Shown piece after piece: positions 1 through 8,912 of a DNA stretch of 64,000 nt. The notes beneath the pieces were generated by a model. That model was not told the DNA's origin and did not search any database. It saw only the letters and a list, made by a program, of their open reading frames with translations. Numbering within the stretch: position 1 is the first letter of the stretch; each line of letters opens with the position of its first letter. The position numbers and the translations under genes were made by a program. Source of the DNA: Tepidimonas alkaliphilus (GTDB lineage Bacteria; Pseudomonadota; Gammaproteobacteria; Burkholderiales; Burkholderiaceae_C); contig NZ_VJNB01000005.1 in NCBI RefSeq assembly GCF_007556595.1, forward strand, positions 98,574 through 162,573, written 5' to 3'.

Positions 1-1115
1 ACGAACTTGTAGATGTACTCGTTGCGCTCGTCGCAGCCCATGTAGACCACGACACGGCCGTCCGGGCCGATCGACACCGCCGCGTTCTCGTGCTTGAAGC
101 GGCCCAGCGCCGTGCGCTTGACCGGGCGCGCGTTCGGGTCGAATGGGTCGATCTCCACCACCCAGCCAAAGCGGTTCGGCTCGTTCGGATTGGCGTTGAC
201 GTCGAAGCGCGGATCGACGGTGTGCCAGAGGTAGCCGAACCCGTCCTTGGTGATGCCGTAGCGGCGCTCCAGCGCGGTCGGCGTGCGGTCGCCGTTCCAG
301 CCAAAGTAGCCGTTGAAGTTTTCCTCGCAGGTCAGGTAGGTGCCCCACGGCGTACGGCCGGATCCGCAGTTGTTGAGCGTGCCCAGCACCATCGTGCCGG
401 CCGGATCGGCCGCCGTGCGCATCAGCGGATGGCCCGCCGCCGGCCCCTGGATGCTGACCGGCGTGTTGCCGTGGATGCGGCGGTTGTACGGCGAGGTCTT
501 GACGTGCTCCCACATGCCGTCGGCTCGGCGGCGGATGTGGGCGATCGTGACGCCGTGGCCGGCCTGACCCTTGCGGGCCTTCTCCAGCGTGAACGGCAGC
601 AGCCAGTTCTCGGAGTCCGAGCCGGGAGCGTAGAAGTACTCGGGGTTGATGTACTCGTGGTTGAAGACCAGCAGGCCTTCGTCGCTGCGGTTGCCAAAGC
701 CGTTGCCGGCGGCGTTGAAGCCGAAGAACTCGATGCCGTCGTGGTTGTCGCCGACCTGCAGCTCCTGCTCAGCCGCGGTGTTGCTGGCGTCGGGCTTCCA
801 CGCCGGCGCGCTGGCGTTGATCGGCTCCCCCCAAGGCAAAAACGCGGTTGCCACATAACCCGCAGGCACGAGCACGCTGTCGCCGGTGGCCGCCGGGATG
901 CCCTGAAAGCCCAGCATCTGCTCCACGGGGTCGTCGCCGCCGCCCAAACAGCCCGACAGCATGCCAAGGAACGGCAGCGAGGCGGCGCCGAGGCCGGCCT
1001 TCATCAGCCGGCGGCGCGTCGGATCATGGCCAATGGCCTGCTCGACCACTTCTTGCAGATGGCGGTTGCCGGAAACGTTGGAAACGCCGTCATCGTCACG
1101 GATGCTCTGTGCCAC
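1..1115 (-). CDS. phoX: PhoX-family (DUF839) phosphatase, C-terminus outside window
   Basis: Secreted alkaline-phosphatase-like enzyme of the PhoX family, which releases phosphate from organic esters in the periplasm or outside the cell. The first about 371 residues are visible; family members usually have 600-700. A Tat leader is evident: RRRLMKAG at residues 34-41 followed by a hydrophobic stretch ending in LSGC (53-56), so lipid attachment is possible. Family landmarks seen are NHEY, the LTCEENF segment and a C-terminal MGCDERNEYIYKFV stretch. The start is a GTG with AGGAG seven bases upstream. A Pho box sits 55 bases upstream of the start, so phosphate-starvation control through PhoB is likely. 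Incomplete because it runs off the left edge of the window. Confidence 0.88.
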   Translation of the reverse strand, partial: MAQSIRDDDGVSNVSGNRHLQEVVEQAIGHDPTRRRLMKAGLGAASLPFLGMLSGCLGGGDDPVEQMLGFQGIPAATGDSVLVPAGYVATAFLPWGEPINASAPAWKPDASNTAAEQELQVGDNHDGIEFFGFNAAGNGFGNRSDEGLLVFNHEYINPEYFYAPGSDSENWLLPFTLEKARKGQAGHGVTIAHIRRRADGMWEHVKTSPYNRRIHGNTPVSIQGPAAGHPLMRTAADPAGTMVLGTLNNCGSGRTPWGTYLTCEENFNGYFGWNGDRTPTALERRYGITKDGFGYLWHTVDPRFDVNANPNEPNRFGWVVEIDPFDPNARPVKRTALGRFKHENAAVSIGPDGRVVVYMGCDERNEYIYKF

Positions 1116-1169
1116 GTTGGTGCTCCTGGTGGTGTTGCGGGTAAGCGCCGCGCACTGTGGCGCAGCCCC

Positions 1170-1187
1170 GTGACGGAGCCATGACAG
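1170..1187 (-). promoter_or_regulatory. Pho box (PhoB site) upstream of phoX
   Basis: On the minus strand this reads CTGTCAT, four bases, CCGTCAC. That is the PhoB architecture of two 7-base repeats separated by 4 bases: the first repeat is a perfect match and the second matches at 5 of 7. It faces phoX and lies in the 89-base gap before it. A weak -10-like CACAGT follows ten bases downstream. Binding itself is inferred. Confidence 0.6.
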
Positions 1188-1204
1188 CGGCCGGCCGCTG
1201 TCGC

Positions 1205-2614
1205 CTAGCGGACAGCGCACGTCCCTGCGGTAGCCGAAACGAGGAACGACCACAGCGCCTCGTCGTCGCAAAACGCCACGTTGAAGCGCAGCCAGGGGCT
1301 GGGCGCCAGATCCAGGCCGAACAGGTGCCCGGGGCCGAGCAGGATGTCGTGCTCGGCGGCCTGGTAGGCCAGCGTCGAGGCGTTGTCGATCGCCGGGTGG
1401 CGCGCCCACAGGAACATGCCGGCGCCGGGCTGGGCGAACAGCTCAAAGCCCAGCCGCTGCAGCCGCTCGGCGGCGGCCTGCTGCGCCGCGGCCAGGCGCT
1501 GGCGCAGGCTGCGCAGGTGCTTGCGCCAGCGCCCGTCGGTCAGCGCCCCGAACGTGAGGCGCTCAGCGAATTCGGACGACGTCAGGCCGGAGATCATCTT
1601 CAGCTGCGCCAGATCCTCCAGCACCTCGGGATGCGCGGCGACAAAGCCGACACGCAGGTTCGGCGAGACGGTCTTGGAGAAGCTGCCGATGTAAACCACC
1701 CGCTGCAACTGGTCGAGGCTGGCGAGCGAGGGCCGCGGCTCCGGGTCGAGGTCGGCGTAGATGTCGTTTTCGACGATGCGCAGGCCGTGCCGTTCGGCCA
1801 GCTGCAGCAGCCGGTGCAGCTGCGCCAGATTGGCCACCGACCCGGTGGGGCTGTGCAGCCGCGGCTGGGTGAACAGCACCTTCGGCGCATGTTCGGCGAT
1901 ACGCGCCTCCAGCGTCGCCAGATCCCAGCCCCACGGGGTGCGCGGCACGCCGATCAGACGCGCCCCCAGGAAGCGCAGCGAAAACAACAGGTTCGGGTAG
2001 CCCGGCTCGTCCACCAGCACCGCATCGCCCGGGCGCACCAGGCGGCGCGCCACCAGGTCCATCGCCTGGCTGGAGCCGTGCGTCAGCAGCACCTGATCGC
2101 GGCTGAGCGCAATTTCTTGCTCGGCCAACAGGTCGCGCACCAGCTGGCGCAGCGGCGTGTAGCCCTTGGGCTCGCCGTAGCCGCCTAAATCGACCTCCTG
2201 CGCCGCCAGCGCGCGCAGGCTGCGCCGCACGCCGTCGCCAAACAGCCAGTCGTGCGGCAACCAGCCGCAGCCAGGCTTCAAGCGCAGGTTGCGGTTTTCG
2301 AACACGCGCCGCAAATACCACATCGAGTCAAAGTGATACTGCGACGGACTGCCCGAGGTTGCCAGCGTCGGCGCGTCCTCACGGTGCCGAACAAAAAAGC
2401 CAAGTTGGGGGCGCGACACCAAATAACCCAGCGCCACCAGTCGGTCATAGGCATCGACCACCGTGTAAACGCTGACCCCGTGCGCGTGCGCGAACTGCCG
2501 GATCGACGGCACCTTGGCGCCGGGACGCAGCACGCCGGCGCGGATCAGCTCGCGAAAGCCTTCCACGATCTGCTGCACCAGCGGGATCGGGCTTTGGGCG
2601 TCGAGCGCAAACAT
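1205..2614 (-). CDS. MocR-family regulator (GntR HTH fused to aminotransferase-like domain)
   Basis: A 469-residue PLP-dependent transcription regulator. The N-terminal winged helix of GntR type covers about residues 8-78 (VPSIRQ, then the recognition-helix region GVSVYTVVDAYDRL). The rest is a fold-type I aminotransferase domain with ENDIYADL (Asp284, contacts the pyridine nitrogen in the family) and SFSKTVSPN with the PLP lysine at 314. Such proteins (GabR, TauR, PdxR) sense amine or amino-acid ligands through PLP and act as local activators and autorepressors. It is divergent from gabT with 161 bases between them. The shared CTGTAYCGG motif found here and before the transporter and gabD operons suggests it controls all three. 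GabR-like function is inference; the family assignment is secure. Confidence 0.88.
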   Translation of the reverse strand: MFALDAQSPIPLVQQIVEGFRELIRAGVLRPGAKVPSIRQFAHAHGVSVYTVVDAYDRLVALGYLVSRPQLGFFVRHREDAPTLATSGSPSQYHFDSMWYLRRVFENRNLRLKPGCGWLPHDWLFGDGVRRSLRALAAQEVDLGGYGEPKGYTPLRQLVRDLLAEQEIALSRDQVLLTHGSSQAMDLVARRLVRPGDAVLVDEPGYPNLLFSLRFLGARLIGVPRTPWGWDLATLEARIAEHAPKVLFTQPRLHSPTGSVANLAQLHRLLQLAERHGLRIVENDIYADLDPEPRPSLASLDQLQRVVYIGSFSKTVSPNLRVGFVAAHPEVLEDLAQLKMISGLTSSEFAERLTFGALTDGRWRKHLRSLRQRLAAAQQAAAERLQRLGFELFAQPGAGMFLWARHPAIDNASTLAYQAAEHDILLGPGHLFGLDLAPSPWLRFNVAFCDDEALWSFLVSATAGTCAVR

Positions 2615-2627
2615 CCAAGGGGTTTTT

Positions 2628-2711
2628 CTGTATCGGTCTGCCGGGCGCTACAGCGCCTTGTGCCGCTGCTCAGGCTTGTATATGGTAGCGCTTGCCCGCC
2701 AGCGCCATGAT
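2628..2711 (+). promoter_or_regulatory. gabT/mocR control region with CTGTAT motifs
   Basis: CTGTATCGG at 2628-2636 and a weaker copy, TTGTATATG, at 2676-2684 are 48 bases apart. CATGAT at 2706-2711 is a possible -10 for gabT, 30 bases after the start of the second copy. The same arrangement (two copies 47-48 apart, -10 at 29) precedes the transporter operon and gabD. The first copy lies only 14 bases from the regulator's own ATG, suiting autorepression. Confidence 0.5.
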
Positions 2712-2775
2712 CGGTGTGCGAACGCTTGGCGCCCTCCGGGCGCCAGTCCGCCTGTCATTTTTGGAGACCTGCACC

Positions 2776-4086
2776 ATGCACCGCGACCCGCACGTACCCC
2801 CCGCCACCCGCAGCAACGCCGCCCTGATGGCGCGCCGCCGCGCTGCCCTGCCCGCCGGCCTGGGCCAGACGCACGAAGTGTTCGCCGAGCGGGCCGAAGG
2901 CGCTGAAGTGTGGGACGTCGAGGGCCGCCGCTACATCGATTTCGCCGGCGGTATCGCGGTGCTCAACACTGGCCACCGCCATCCGAAGATCGTCGAAGCC
3001 GTCAAGGCGCAGCTCGACAAGCTGCACCACACCTGCTTCCAGGTGCTGGCCTACGAGCCCTACGTCGAGCTGGCCGAGCGCCTGATCGCCAAAATGCCCG
3101 GCGACTTCGCCAAGAAGGCGTTTTTCCTTTCTACCGGCGCCGAGGCGGTGGAAAACGCCATCAAGATCGCGCGCGCCGCCACCGGCCGGCAGGGCGTCAT
3201 CGCCTTCGGCGGCGGCTTTCATGGCCGCACGCTGCTGGGCATGGCGCTGACCGGCAAGGTCGCCCCCTACAAAGCGGGCTTTGGGCCGTTTCCGGCCGAG
3301 GTTTATCACGCCGAATACCCCAACGCGCTGCACGGCGTGACGGTGGACGACGCGCTGCGCAGTCTGCAACATTTGTTCAAATACGACATCGAGCCACAGC
3401 GCGTCGCCGCCCTCATCCTGGAGCCGGTGCAGGGTGAGGGGGGCTTCTACGTCGCCCCGTTCGAGTTCGCGCGCGCGCTGCGCCGGCTGTGCGACGAGCA
3501 CGGCATCGTCTTCATCGCTGACGAGGTGCAGACCGGCGCCGGCCGCACCGGCACCTGGTTGGCCTGCGAGCAGTGGGGCGTGGCGCCGGACCTGGTCACG
3601 ATGGCCAAGAGCATGGCAGGGGGTTTTCCGATCTCCGCCGTCATCGGGCGCGCCGAGCTGATGGACAAGGTGCCGCCGGGGGGGCTCGGCGGCACCTACG
3701 CCGGGCATCCGCTGGCGTGCGCCGCGGCGCTGGCGGTGCTGGACGTGTTCGAGGAGGAGCGGCTGCTGGAGCGCAGCCGCGCCATCGGCGAGCGGCTGCG
3801 CGCGGGGCTGACCGCCATGATGGCGCGCCACGCCGAGATCCGCGACGTGCGGGGCTTGGGCGCCATGGTGGCCATCGAGCTGTTCGAAGGCGGCGACCTC
3901 ACCCGCCCCGCCGCCGAGCTGACGCGGCGCCTGTGCGCCGAGGCGCTGCAGCGCGGGCTGGTGCTGCTGTCGTGCGGCCTCTACGGCAACGTGATCCGCA
4001 TCCTGGTGCCGCTGACCGCCAGCGACGCGCTGCTCGACGAAGGGCTGGCGATCATGGAGGCGGCGCTGGTGGCGGCGAAGGGTTGA
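2776..4086 (+). CDS. gabT: 4-aminobutyrate--2-oxoglutarate transaminase
   Basis: A class III, PLP-dependent aminotransferase of 436 residues that transfers the amino group of GABA to 2-oxoglutarate, giving succinate semialdehyde and glutamate. Visible family features: STGAEAVENAIK (119-130, phosphate binding), GFHGRT (147-152), IADEVQTGAGRTG (247-259) and TMAKSMAGG with the Schiff-base lysine at 278, then GGTYAGHPLACAAAL. The start at 2776 is chosen because GGAGA lies eight bases upstream and the N-terminus fits the family; an upstream in-frame ATG at 2692 would add 28 unlikely residues. Divergent from the MocR regulator and functionally completed by gabD about 10 kb downstream. 5-Aminovalerate could be a second substrate, which would link it to the nearby glutaryl-CoA genes. 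Confidence 0.92.
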   Translation: MHRDPHVPPATRSNAALMARRRAALPAGLGQTHEVFAERAEGAEVWDVEGRRYIDFAGGIAVLNTGHRHPKIVEAVKAQLDKLHHTCFQVLAYEPYVELAERLIAKMPGDFAKKAFFLSTGAEAVENAIKIARAATGRQGVIAFGGGFHGRTLLGMALTGKVAPYKAGFGPFPAEVYHAEYPNALHGVTVDDALRSLQHLFKYDIEPQRVAALILEPVQGEGGFYVAPFEFARALRRLCDEHGIVFIADEVQTGAGRTGTWLACEQWGVAPDLVTMAKSMAGGFPISAVIGRAELMDKVPPGGLGGTYAGHPLACAAALAVLDVFEEERLLERSRAIGERLRAGLTAMMARHAEIRDVRGLGAMVAIELFEGGDLTRPAAELTRRLCAEALQRGLVLLSCGLYGNVIRILVPLTASDALLDEGLAIMEAALVAAKG

Positions 4087-4113
4087 ACAACACGTCTTGG
4101 CGCGGGGGCTGGG

Positions 4114-5292
4114 TCATTCGCCCGGGTCACGGTCAGCCAACAGCCGCACGGCTTCGGGCAGCGGCAACGCCTCCACGCCCGGGGCCAGCGCGAAGCGCTC
4201 GTTTCCGGCATACACCACCCAGGCCCGCTCGGGTTGCACGGTCTGCAGTCCGGCATAAAACCCTCGCTCCAGTTTCGGCGCCGAACTGCGCTTGATTTCA
4301 ACAGCCCATGGCGCTGCATGGCTTGGCAGCTCCAGCAGCAAGTCGATTTCCGCCCCCGCCGCGGTGCGGAAAAACGACGCCTGCGTGCCCGCGGGGGCGG
4401 CCGCCAACAGGGACTCGATGACCATGCCCTCCCAACTCGCCCCGGCCACGGGGTGCGCCAGCAGCGCCTCGTGGTCGGCAATGCCCAGCAGCGCGTGCAC
4501 CAATCCGCTGTCGCGCACATACACCTTGGGTGACTTGACCAGGCGCTTGCCCACGTTGTGCGACCACGGCGGCAGTCGCCGCACCAGCAGCAGATCCACC
4601 AGCAGGTCGAGGTAGCGCGCCACGGTCTTGCCATCGACCGCCAAGGCGCGCGCCAACGCGGCCGCGTTGAGCAACGCCCCTTGCTGGTGGGCCAGCATGG
4701 TCCAGAAACGGCGCAGGGTCTCCGCCGGAATGCGCGGGCCCAGCTGCGGGATGTCGCGCTCCAGGTAGGTGCGAATAAAGTCGAGCCGCCAGCGCAGGCT
4801 GGCCGCATCGGAGGCCGCCAGCAGGCTTAAAGGAAAGCCCCCACGCAGCCAAAGGGCTTGCAACCGCCCCGCCCCCACCTCCCCTGCGTCCAGCGGCCCG
4901 AGTTCCAGGTAGCGGATCCGCCCGGCCAGCGACTCGCTGGATTGCCGAAGCAGCTCAATCGAGGCCGAGCCCAACACCAGAAAGCGCCCCGTCCCTTGGC
5001 CCCGGCGTCGCCCCTGATCGATCAGACCGCGCAGCGTGCGAAACAGCTCGGGAGCACGTTGCACCTCATCCAGAATGACCAACTTGTCCTCGTGAGCCGA
5101 CAGGTAGAGCGCCGGATCGCTCAGCTTGGCCCGATCGACCTCCGACTCTAAATCGAGATACACCGCCGGTCGGCGCGCCGCCACCTCCAGCGCCAAGGTG
5201 GTCTTCCCCGCCTGCCTTGGCCCCAGCAAGGCCACCGCCGGGACCTCATCCAGCGCCAACAACACTTCACGCAACAGCCGTCGCTCAATCAT
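4114..5292 (-). CDS. ATP-binding protein, AAA_14 plus DUF4143
   Basis: A 392-residue P-loop protein. Residues 24-31 (GPRQAGKT) form the Walker A motif and LVILDEVQRAPE (71-82) the Walker B. The C-terminal third corresponds to the DUF4143 region, which resembles restriction-endonuclease-like folds and contains AEIDLLLE and WAVEIKRS, the usual acidic/lysine pattern. Members are common, often horizontally mobile, and have no established physiological role; some lie near toxin or defence genes. It stands alone here, convergent with gabT and tail-to-head with the LysR gene. No partner is evident. Confidence 0.8.
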   Translation of the reverse strand: MIERRLLREVLLALDEVPAVALLGPRQAGKTTLALEVAARRPAVYLDLESEVDRAKLSDPALYLSAHEDKLVILDEVQRAPELFRTLRGLIDQGRRRGQGTGRFLVLGSASIELLRQSSESLAGRIRYLELGPLDAGEVGAGRLQALWLRGGFPLSLLAASDAASLRWRLDFIRTYLERDIPQLGPRIPAETLRRFWTMLAHQQGALLNAAALARALAVDGKTVARYLDLLVDLLLVRRLPPWSHNVGKRLVKSPKVYVRDSGLVHALLGIADHEALLAHPVAGASWEGMVIESLLAAAPAGTQASFFRTAAGAEIDLLLELPSHAAPWAVEIKRSSAPKLERGFYAGLQTVQPERAWVVYAGNERFALAPGVEALPLPEAVRLLADRDPGE

Positions 5293-5337
5293 CCTTGCAA
5301 TTATGGAGAAAAACTCCAGATTTGCAAGGATGCCAGG

Positions 5338-6255
5338 TCACCCCGGCGGCAAGGAGGCCGCGGCGGCGCACTCCTCCACCAGCCACGCGCGCAGGCGCGC
5401 CAGCGCCTCGCGCTCGGGCCCGTCGGGCTGCACGAGGTAGTAGGCGCGCTCGCCGCGCAGCGGCGCGGCGCACGCCACCGCCAGCTCGCCGCGGGCCAGC
5501 TCCTGCTGCACCAGCAGGGTCGGCATCAGCGCCACGCCCAGCCCGGCGATCGCCGCTGCGGCCTGCATGGAGAACAGCTCGTAGCGCGGCCCGGCCATCG
5601 CGTGCGGCGCCTCCACGCCCTGCGCCTCGAACCAGCGCCGCCACGCGTCGGGCCGGGTGGACTGCTGCAGCAGCGGCAGGCTCGCCAGCGCCGCCGCCGG
5701 CACCGGCCGGCCCTGCGGCAGCAGCCGCGGGCTGCACACCGGCAGCACCTCCTCCTCCAGCAGGCGCGTGGCGCGCGTACCGGGCCATTGGCGCAGCTGC
5801 TCGGGCGTGCCGGCCCACAGCGCCGCCTCCAGCCCGCTGTCGGGGAAGAGAAACGGGCGCGTGCGCGTCTCCAGGTGCACCAGCAGCTGCGGGTGGCGCG
5901 CCGCCAGCCGCGGCAGGCGCGGGATCAGCCAGCGCGTGGCAAAGGTGGGCACCGTGGCCAGCGTGACGCTGTCGCCCTGCCCGCGGCGCCCCATCAGATC
6001 GACGGTGTCGCGCTCCAGCGCCTCCAGCCGGCGGCTCACCTGGCGCGCGTAGTCGGCCCCAGCGGGGGTGAGCGCCATGCCGTGCGGCGTGCGGCGGAAC
6101 AGCTTGACGCCGAGGAACCCCTCCAGCGCCGCCACCTGACGCGACACCGCCCCCTGCGTCAGCGCCAGCTCCTGCGCCGCGCGGGAAAAGCTCTGGTGGC
6201 GCGCGGCGGCCTCGAAGCATTGCAGGGCCTGCAGGGTGGGAAGGCGGCGGCGCAT
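5338..6255 (-). CDS. gcdR: LysR-type regulator, probably of glutaryl-CoA dehydrogenase
   Basis: A 305-residue LysR-family regulator closest in style to GcvA/AmpR-type members. The N-terminal winged HTH occupies residues 1-65 (LQALQCFEAAARHQSFSRAA, then TQGAVSRQVAALE). The remainder is the periplasmic-binding-protein-like effector domain. The start at 6255 is the family-typical MRRRLPTLQ; upstream codons in the same frame are antisense to gcdH. It is divergent from gcdH, the arrangement known for GcdR in pseudomonads and Burkholderia. A near-perfect 25-base palindrome lies ten bases from its ATG, so it probably represses itself and controls gcdH. The effector (glutarate or glutaryl-CoA) is inferred. 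Confidence 0.85.
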   Translation of the reverse strand: MRRRLPTLQALQCFEAAARHQSFSRAAQELALTQGAVSRQVAALEGFLGVKLFRRTPHGMALTPAGADYARQVSRRLEALERDTVDLMGRRGQGDSVTLATVPTFATRWLIPRLPRLAARHPQLLVHLETRTRPFLFPDSGLEAALWAGTPEQLRQWPGTRATRLLEEEVLPVCSPRLLPQGRPVPAAALASLPLLQQSTRPDAWRRWFEAQGVEAPHAMAGPRYELFSMQAAAAIAGLGVALMPTLLVQQELARGELAVACAAPLRGERAYYLVQPDGPEREALARLRAWLVEECAAAASLPPG

Positions 6256-6264
6256 GGAGCAAGC

Positions 6265-6289
6265 AAAATATAACTGACAGTTATATTTT
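6265..6289. promoter_or_regulatory. Perfect 12-bp inverted repeat, LysR operator candidate
   Basis: AAAATATAACTG (6265-6276), one base, CAGTTATATTTT (6278-6289): two perfect 12-base arms, AT-rich within a very GC-rich region. The inner ATAAC-N5-GTTAT core has the T-N11-A style symmetry of LysR sites. It lies between gcdR and gcdH, close enough to gcdR to cover its promoter or leader. Confidence 0.65.
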
Positions 6290-6300
6290 ACGCCTACCGT

Positions 6301-6313
6301 GCATACGGTATGC
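6301..6313. promoter_or_regulatory. Second short palindrome in the gcdR-gcdH gap
   Basis: GCATAC, one base, GTATGC: perfect 6-base arms, 12 bases after the larger palindrome. A further inverted repeat, TTGCCC-CC-GGGCAA, lies at 6346-6359. LysR activators commonly use a strong recognition site and a weaker activation site, so this may be the latter. Its role is not shown by the sequence. Confidence 0.35.
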
Positions 6314-6447
6314 GTTTCGCTCATATCGGCAACACAAAAAATCGTTTGCCCCCGGGCAACCGTCTCCCTACGATTCCGACACGGCATCCCTGCGGCGCAT
6401 GCCCCGAGGGTGCCACCCCGCTTCCCTCGATCGCTTCCACTCGCGCC

Positions 6448-7635
6448 ATGAGCCAGACCAAGACTGCCTTCGACTGGGCCGACCCGTTCTTCCTCGACGA
6501 CCAGCTGCTGCCGGAGGAGCGCGCCGTGCGCGACGCCGCGCGCGCCTACTGCCAGGACAAGCTGCTGCCGCGCGTGCAGCAGGCGTTCCGCCACGAGCGG
6601 ACCGACCGCGCCATCTTCCGCGAGATGGGCGAGCTGGGGCTGCTGGGCCCCACCATCCCCGAGCCCTACGGTGGCGCCGGCCTCAACTACGTCAGCTACG
6701 GTCTGATCGCGCGCGAGGTCGAGCGCATCGACAGCGGCTACCGCAGCATGATGAGCGTGCAGAGCTCGCTGGTGATGGTGCCGATCTTCGAATTCGGCAC
6801 CGAGGCGCAGCGGCAAAAATACCTGCCCAAGCTCGCCCGCGGCGAGTGGGTGGGGTGCTTTGGCCTGACAGAGCCGAACCACGGCTCCGATCCGGGCAGC
6901 ATGACGACGCGCGCGCGCAAGGTGCCGGGGGGCTGGCGCTTGAGCGGCGCCAAGATGTGGATCACCAACGCGCCGATCGCCGACGTGTTCGTCGTCTGGG
7001 CCAAGGACGACGACGGCCAGATCCGCGGCTTCGTGCTGGAAAAGGGCTGGGCGGGCCTGTCGGCCCCGGCCATCCACGGCAAGGTGGGCTTGCGCACCTC
7101 CATCACCGGCGAAATCGTCATGGACGACGTCTTCTGCCCCGAGGAGAACGCCTTCCCCGAGATCCGCGGCCTGAAAGGCCCCTTCACGTGCCTGAACAGC
7201 GCGCGCTACGGCATCGCGTGGGGGGCGCTCGGCGCGGCGGAAGACTGCTACCTGCGCGCGCGCCAGTATGTGCTGGATCGGCGCCAGTTCGGCCGGCCGC
7301 TGGCGGCCAACCAGCTGATCCAGAAGAAGCTTGCGGACATGCTGACCGAGATCGGCATCGGCCTGCAGGCGTGCCTGCGGCTGGGGCGGCTCAAGGACGA
7401 GGGGCGCGCGCCGGTGGAGCTCACCAGCGTCTGCAAGCGCAACAGCTGCGGCAAGGCGCTGGAGATCGCCCGCATGGCGCGCGACATGATGGGCGGCAAC
7501 GGCATCAGCGACGAATACGGCGTGGCGCGCCACCTGGTCAACCTGGAGGTCGTCAACACCTACGAAGGCACGCACGACATCCACGCGCTGATCCTGGGCC
7601 GCGCCATCACCGGCATCGCGGCGTTCGCCAACTGA
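6448..7635 (+). CDS. gcdH: Glutaryl-CoA dehydrogenase
   Basis: A 395-residue flavoprotein of the acyl-CoA dehydrogenase family that oxidises and decarboxylates glutaryl-CoA to crotonyl-CoA in lysine/tryptophan and glutarate breakdown. Seen: the FAD/substrate segment [17 protein letters not shown], the [16 protein letters not shown] strand, [11 protein letters not shown], and the C-terminal [20 protein letters not shown], which carries the catalytic glutamate of this subfamily (YEGT). The start at 6448 ([10 protein letters not shown]) matches the usual family N-terminus. No strong Shine-Dalgarno is visible, and an in-frame ATG at 6310 would add 46 residues of unlikely sequence. Followed 14 bases later by a CoA-transferase gene in the same operon, and divergent from its probable regulator. 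Confidence 0.93.
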   Translation: MSQTKTAFDWADPFFLDDQLLPEERAVRDAARAYCQDKLLPRVQQAFRHERTDRAIFREMGELGLLGPTIPEPYGGAGLNYVSYGLIAREVERIDSGYRSMMSVQSSLVMVPIFEFGTEAQRQKYLPKLARGEWVGCFGLTEPNHGSDPGSMTTRARKVPGGWRLSGAKMWITNAPIADVFVVWAKDDDGQIRGFVLEKGWAGLSAPAIHGKVGLRTSITGEIVMDDVFCPEENAFPEIRGLKGPFTCLNSARYGIAWGALGAAEDCYLRARQYVLDRRQFGRPLAANQLIQKKLADMLTEIGIGLQACLRLGRLKDEGRAPVELTSVCKRNSCGKALEIARMARDMMGGNGISDEYGVARHLVNLEVVNTYEGTHDIHALILGRAITGIAAFAN

Positions 7636-7649
7636 ACAGGGGGCGGCCG

Positions 7650-8822
7650 ATGGATGCCTCCACCCCTCCCCCGTCCGCTGCCCCGGCCCCGCCCCGGCCG
7701 CTGGAGGGCGTGCGGGTGCTGGACCTGTCACGCGTGCTGGCCGGCCCGTGGGCCAGCCAGATCCTGGCCGACTACGGCGCCGACGTGCTCAAGGTCGAGC
7801 GCCCCGGCAGCGGCGACGACACCCGCGCCTGGGGCCCGCCGTGGTGGGGCGAGGGCGCAGCGCGCCAGTCCGCCTACTTCATCTGCGCCAACCGCGGCAA
7901 GCGCTCGGTGGCGCTGGACCTCACCCACCCCGACGGCATCGCGCAGGTGCGGCGCCTGGCCGCCGAAGCTGACGTGCTGCTGGAAAACTACAAGGTCGGC
8001 CAGCTGGCCAAGTTTGGGCTGGATGCCGCAAGCCTCACACGCCTAAACCCGCGCCTGATCTACTGCTCCATCACCGGCTACGGCCAGAGCGGGCCGCTGG
8101 CGTCCAAGCCCGGCTACGACTTCGCCATCCAGGCCGAGGCGGGCCTGATGAGCATCACCGGCGAGCCTGACGGCGAGCCGCTGAAGGTCGGCGTCGCGGT
8201 GGTCGATCTGATGACCGGCCTCTACGCCGCCACGGCGATCCTGGCCGCCCTGCACGAACGCGCCCGCACCGGCCGCGGGCGCGTGCTGGACGTGGCGCTG
8301 TTCGACGTCGCGGTGGCGATGCTGGCCAACCAGGCCGCCAACCAGCTGATCGGCGGCGCCACGCCCCGGCGCCTGGGCAACGCCCACCCCAACATCGTGC
8401 CGTACCAAGCCTTTGCCACCGCCGACGGGCACCTGGTGCTGGCGGTCGGCAACGACGCGCAGTTCGCCCGCTTCTGCGAGGCAGCCGGCCACCCCGAGGT
8501 GGCGCGCGACCCGCGCTACGCCACCAACCCGGCGCGCGTGCAGCACCGCGGCGAACTGGTGCCGCGCATCGCCGACTGGCTGCGCACGCGCCCCACCGCC
8601 GAATGGGTGCAGACGCTCGAAGCCGCCGGCGTGCCGTGCGCCCCGATCCACGACCTGGCGCAGGTGATGGCCCACCCGCACACCCGTGCGCGCGGCCTCG
8701 TGCTGCCGGCCCGACAGAACCGCCCACCGATGGTGGCGCACCCGGTGCGCTTCGACGGGCAACGCCCGATGGCCCATCTGCCGCCGCCGGGGTTGGGAAC
8801 GGCGCCGGCGACATGGGAATAA
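7650..8822 (+). CDS. CaiB/BaiF (class III) CoA-transferase, glutarate-type
   Basis: A 390-residue class III CoA-transferase. It opens with LEGVRVLDLSRVLAGPWASQILADYGADVLKVE, the family N-terminal signature, and contains LLENYKVGQLAKFGLD, CSITGYGQSGP, and the LDVALFDV segment with the catalytic-loop acidic residue. Genes of this family directly downstream of gcdH (gcdG/SUGCT type) transfer CoA from succinyl-CoA to glutarate, supplying glutaryl-CoA. Position, 14 bases after gcdH with GGGGGC as ribosome site, supports that role; substrate is inferred from context. A proline/alanine-rich N-terminal extension of about 15 residues is probably disordered. Confidence 0.85.
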   Translation: MDASTPPPSAAPAPPRPLEGVRVLDLSRVLAGPWASQILADYGADVLKVERPGSGDDTRAWGPPWWGEGAARQSAYFICANRGKRSVALDLTHPDGIAQVRRLAAEADVLLENYKVGQLAKFGLDAASLTRLNPRLIYCSITGYGQSGPLASKPGYDFAIQAEAGLMSITGEPDGEPLKVGVAVVDLMTGLYAATAILAALHERARTGRGRVLDVALFDVAVAMLANQAANQLIGGATPRRLGNAHPNIVPYQAFATADGHLVLAVGNDAQFARFCEAAGHPEVARDPRYATNPARVQHRGELVPRIADWLRTRPTAEWVQTLEAAGVPCAPIHDLAQVMAHPHTRARGLVLPARQNRPPMVAHPVRFDGQRPMAHLPPPGLGTAPATWE

Positions 8823-8912
8823 AGCCATCCGTGCAGCAGGATATCCCCATGTTGGCGCATCGGACGTCCCCATGGAGGTGCCGGATGCACCGTCACAGGC
8901 CTCCGGGAATCC

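Noticed and set aside
6310..6447. Longer gcdH beginning at ATG 6310
   Set aside because: The 46 extra residues do not fit the acyl-CoA dehydrogenase family and the ATG lies inside a palindrome of the control region.
5338..7731. A 797-codon minus-strand open frame covering gcdR and the whole of gcdH
   Set aside because: Only the part below 6255 has LysR sequence; the rest is antisense to gcdH and open merely because of high GC.
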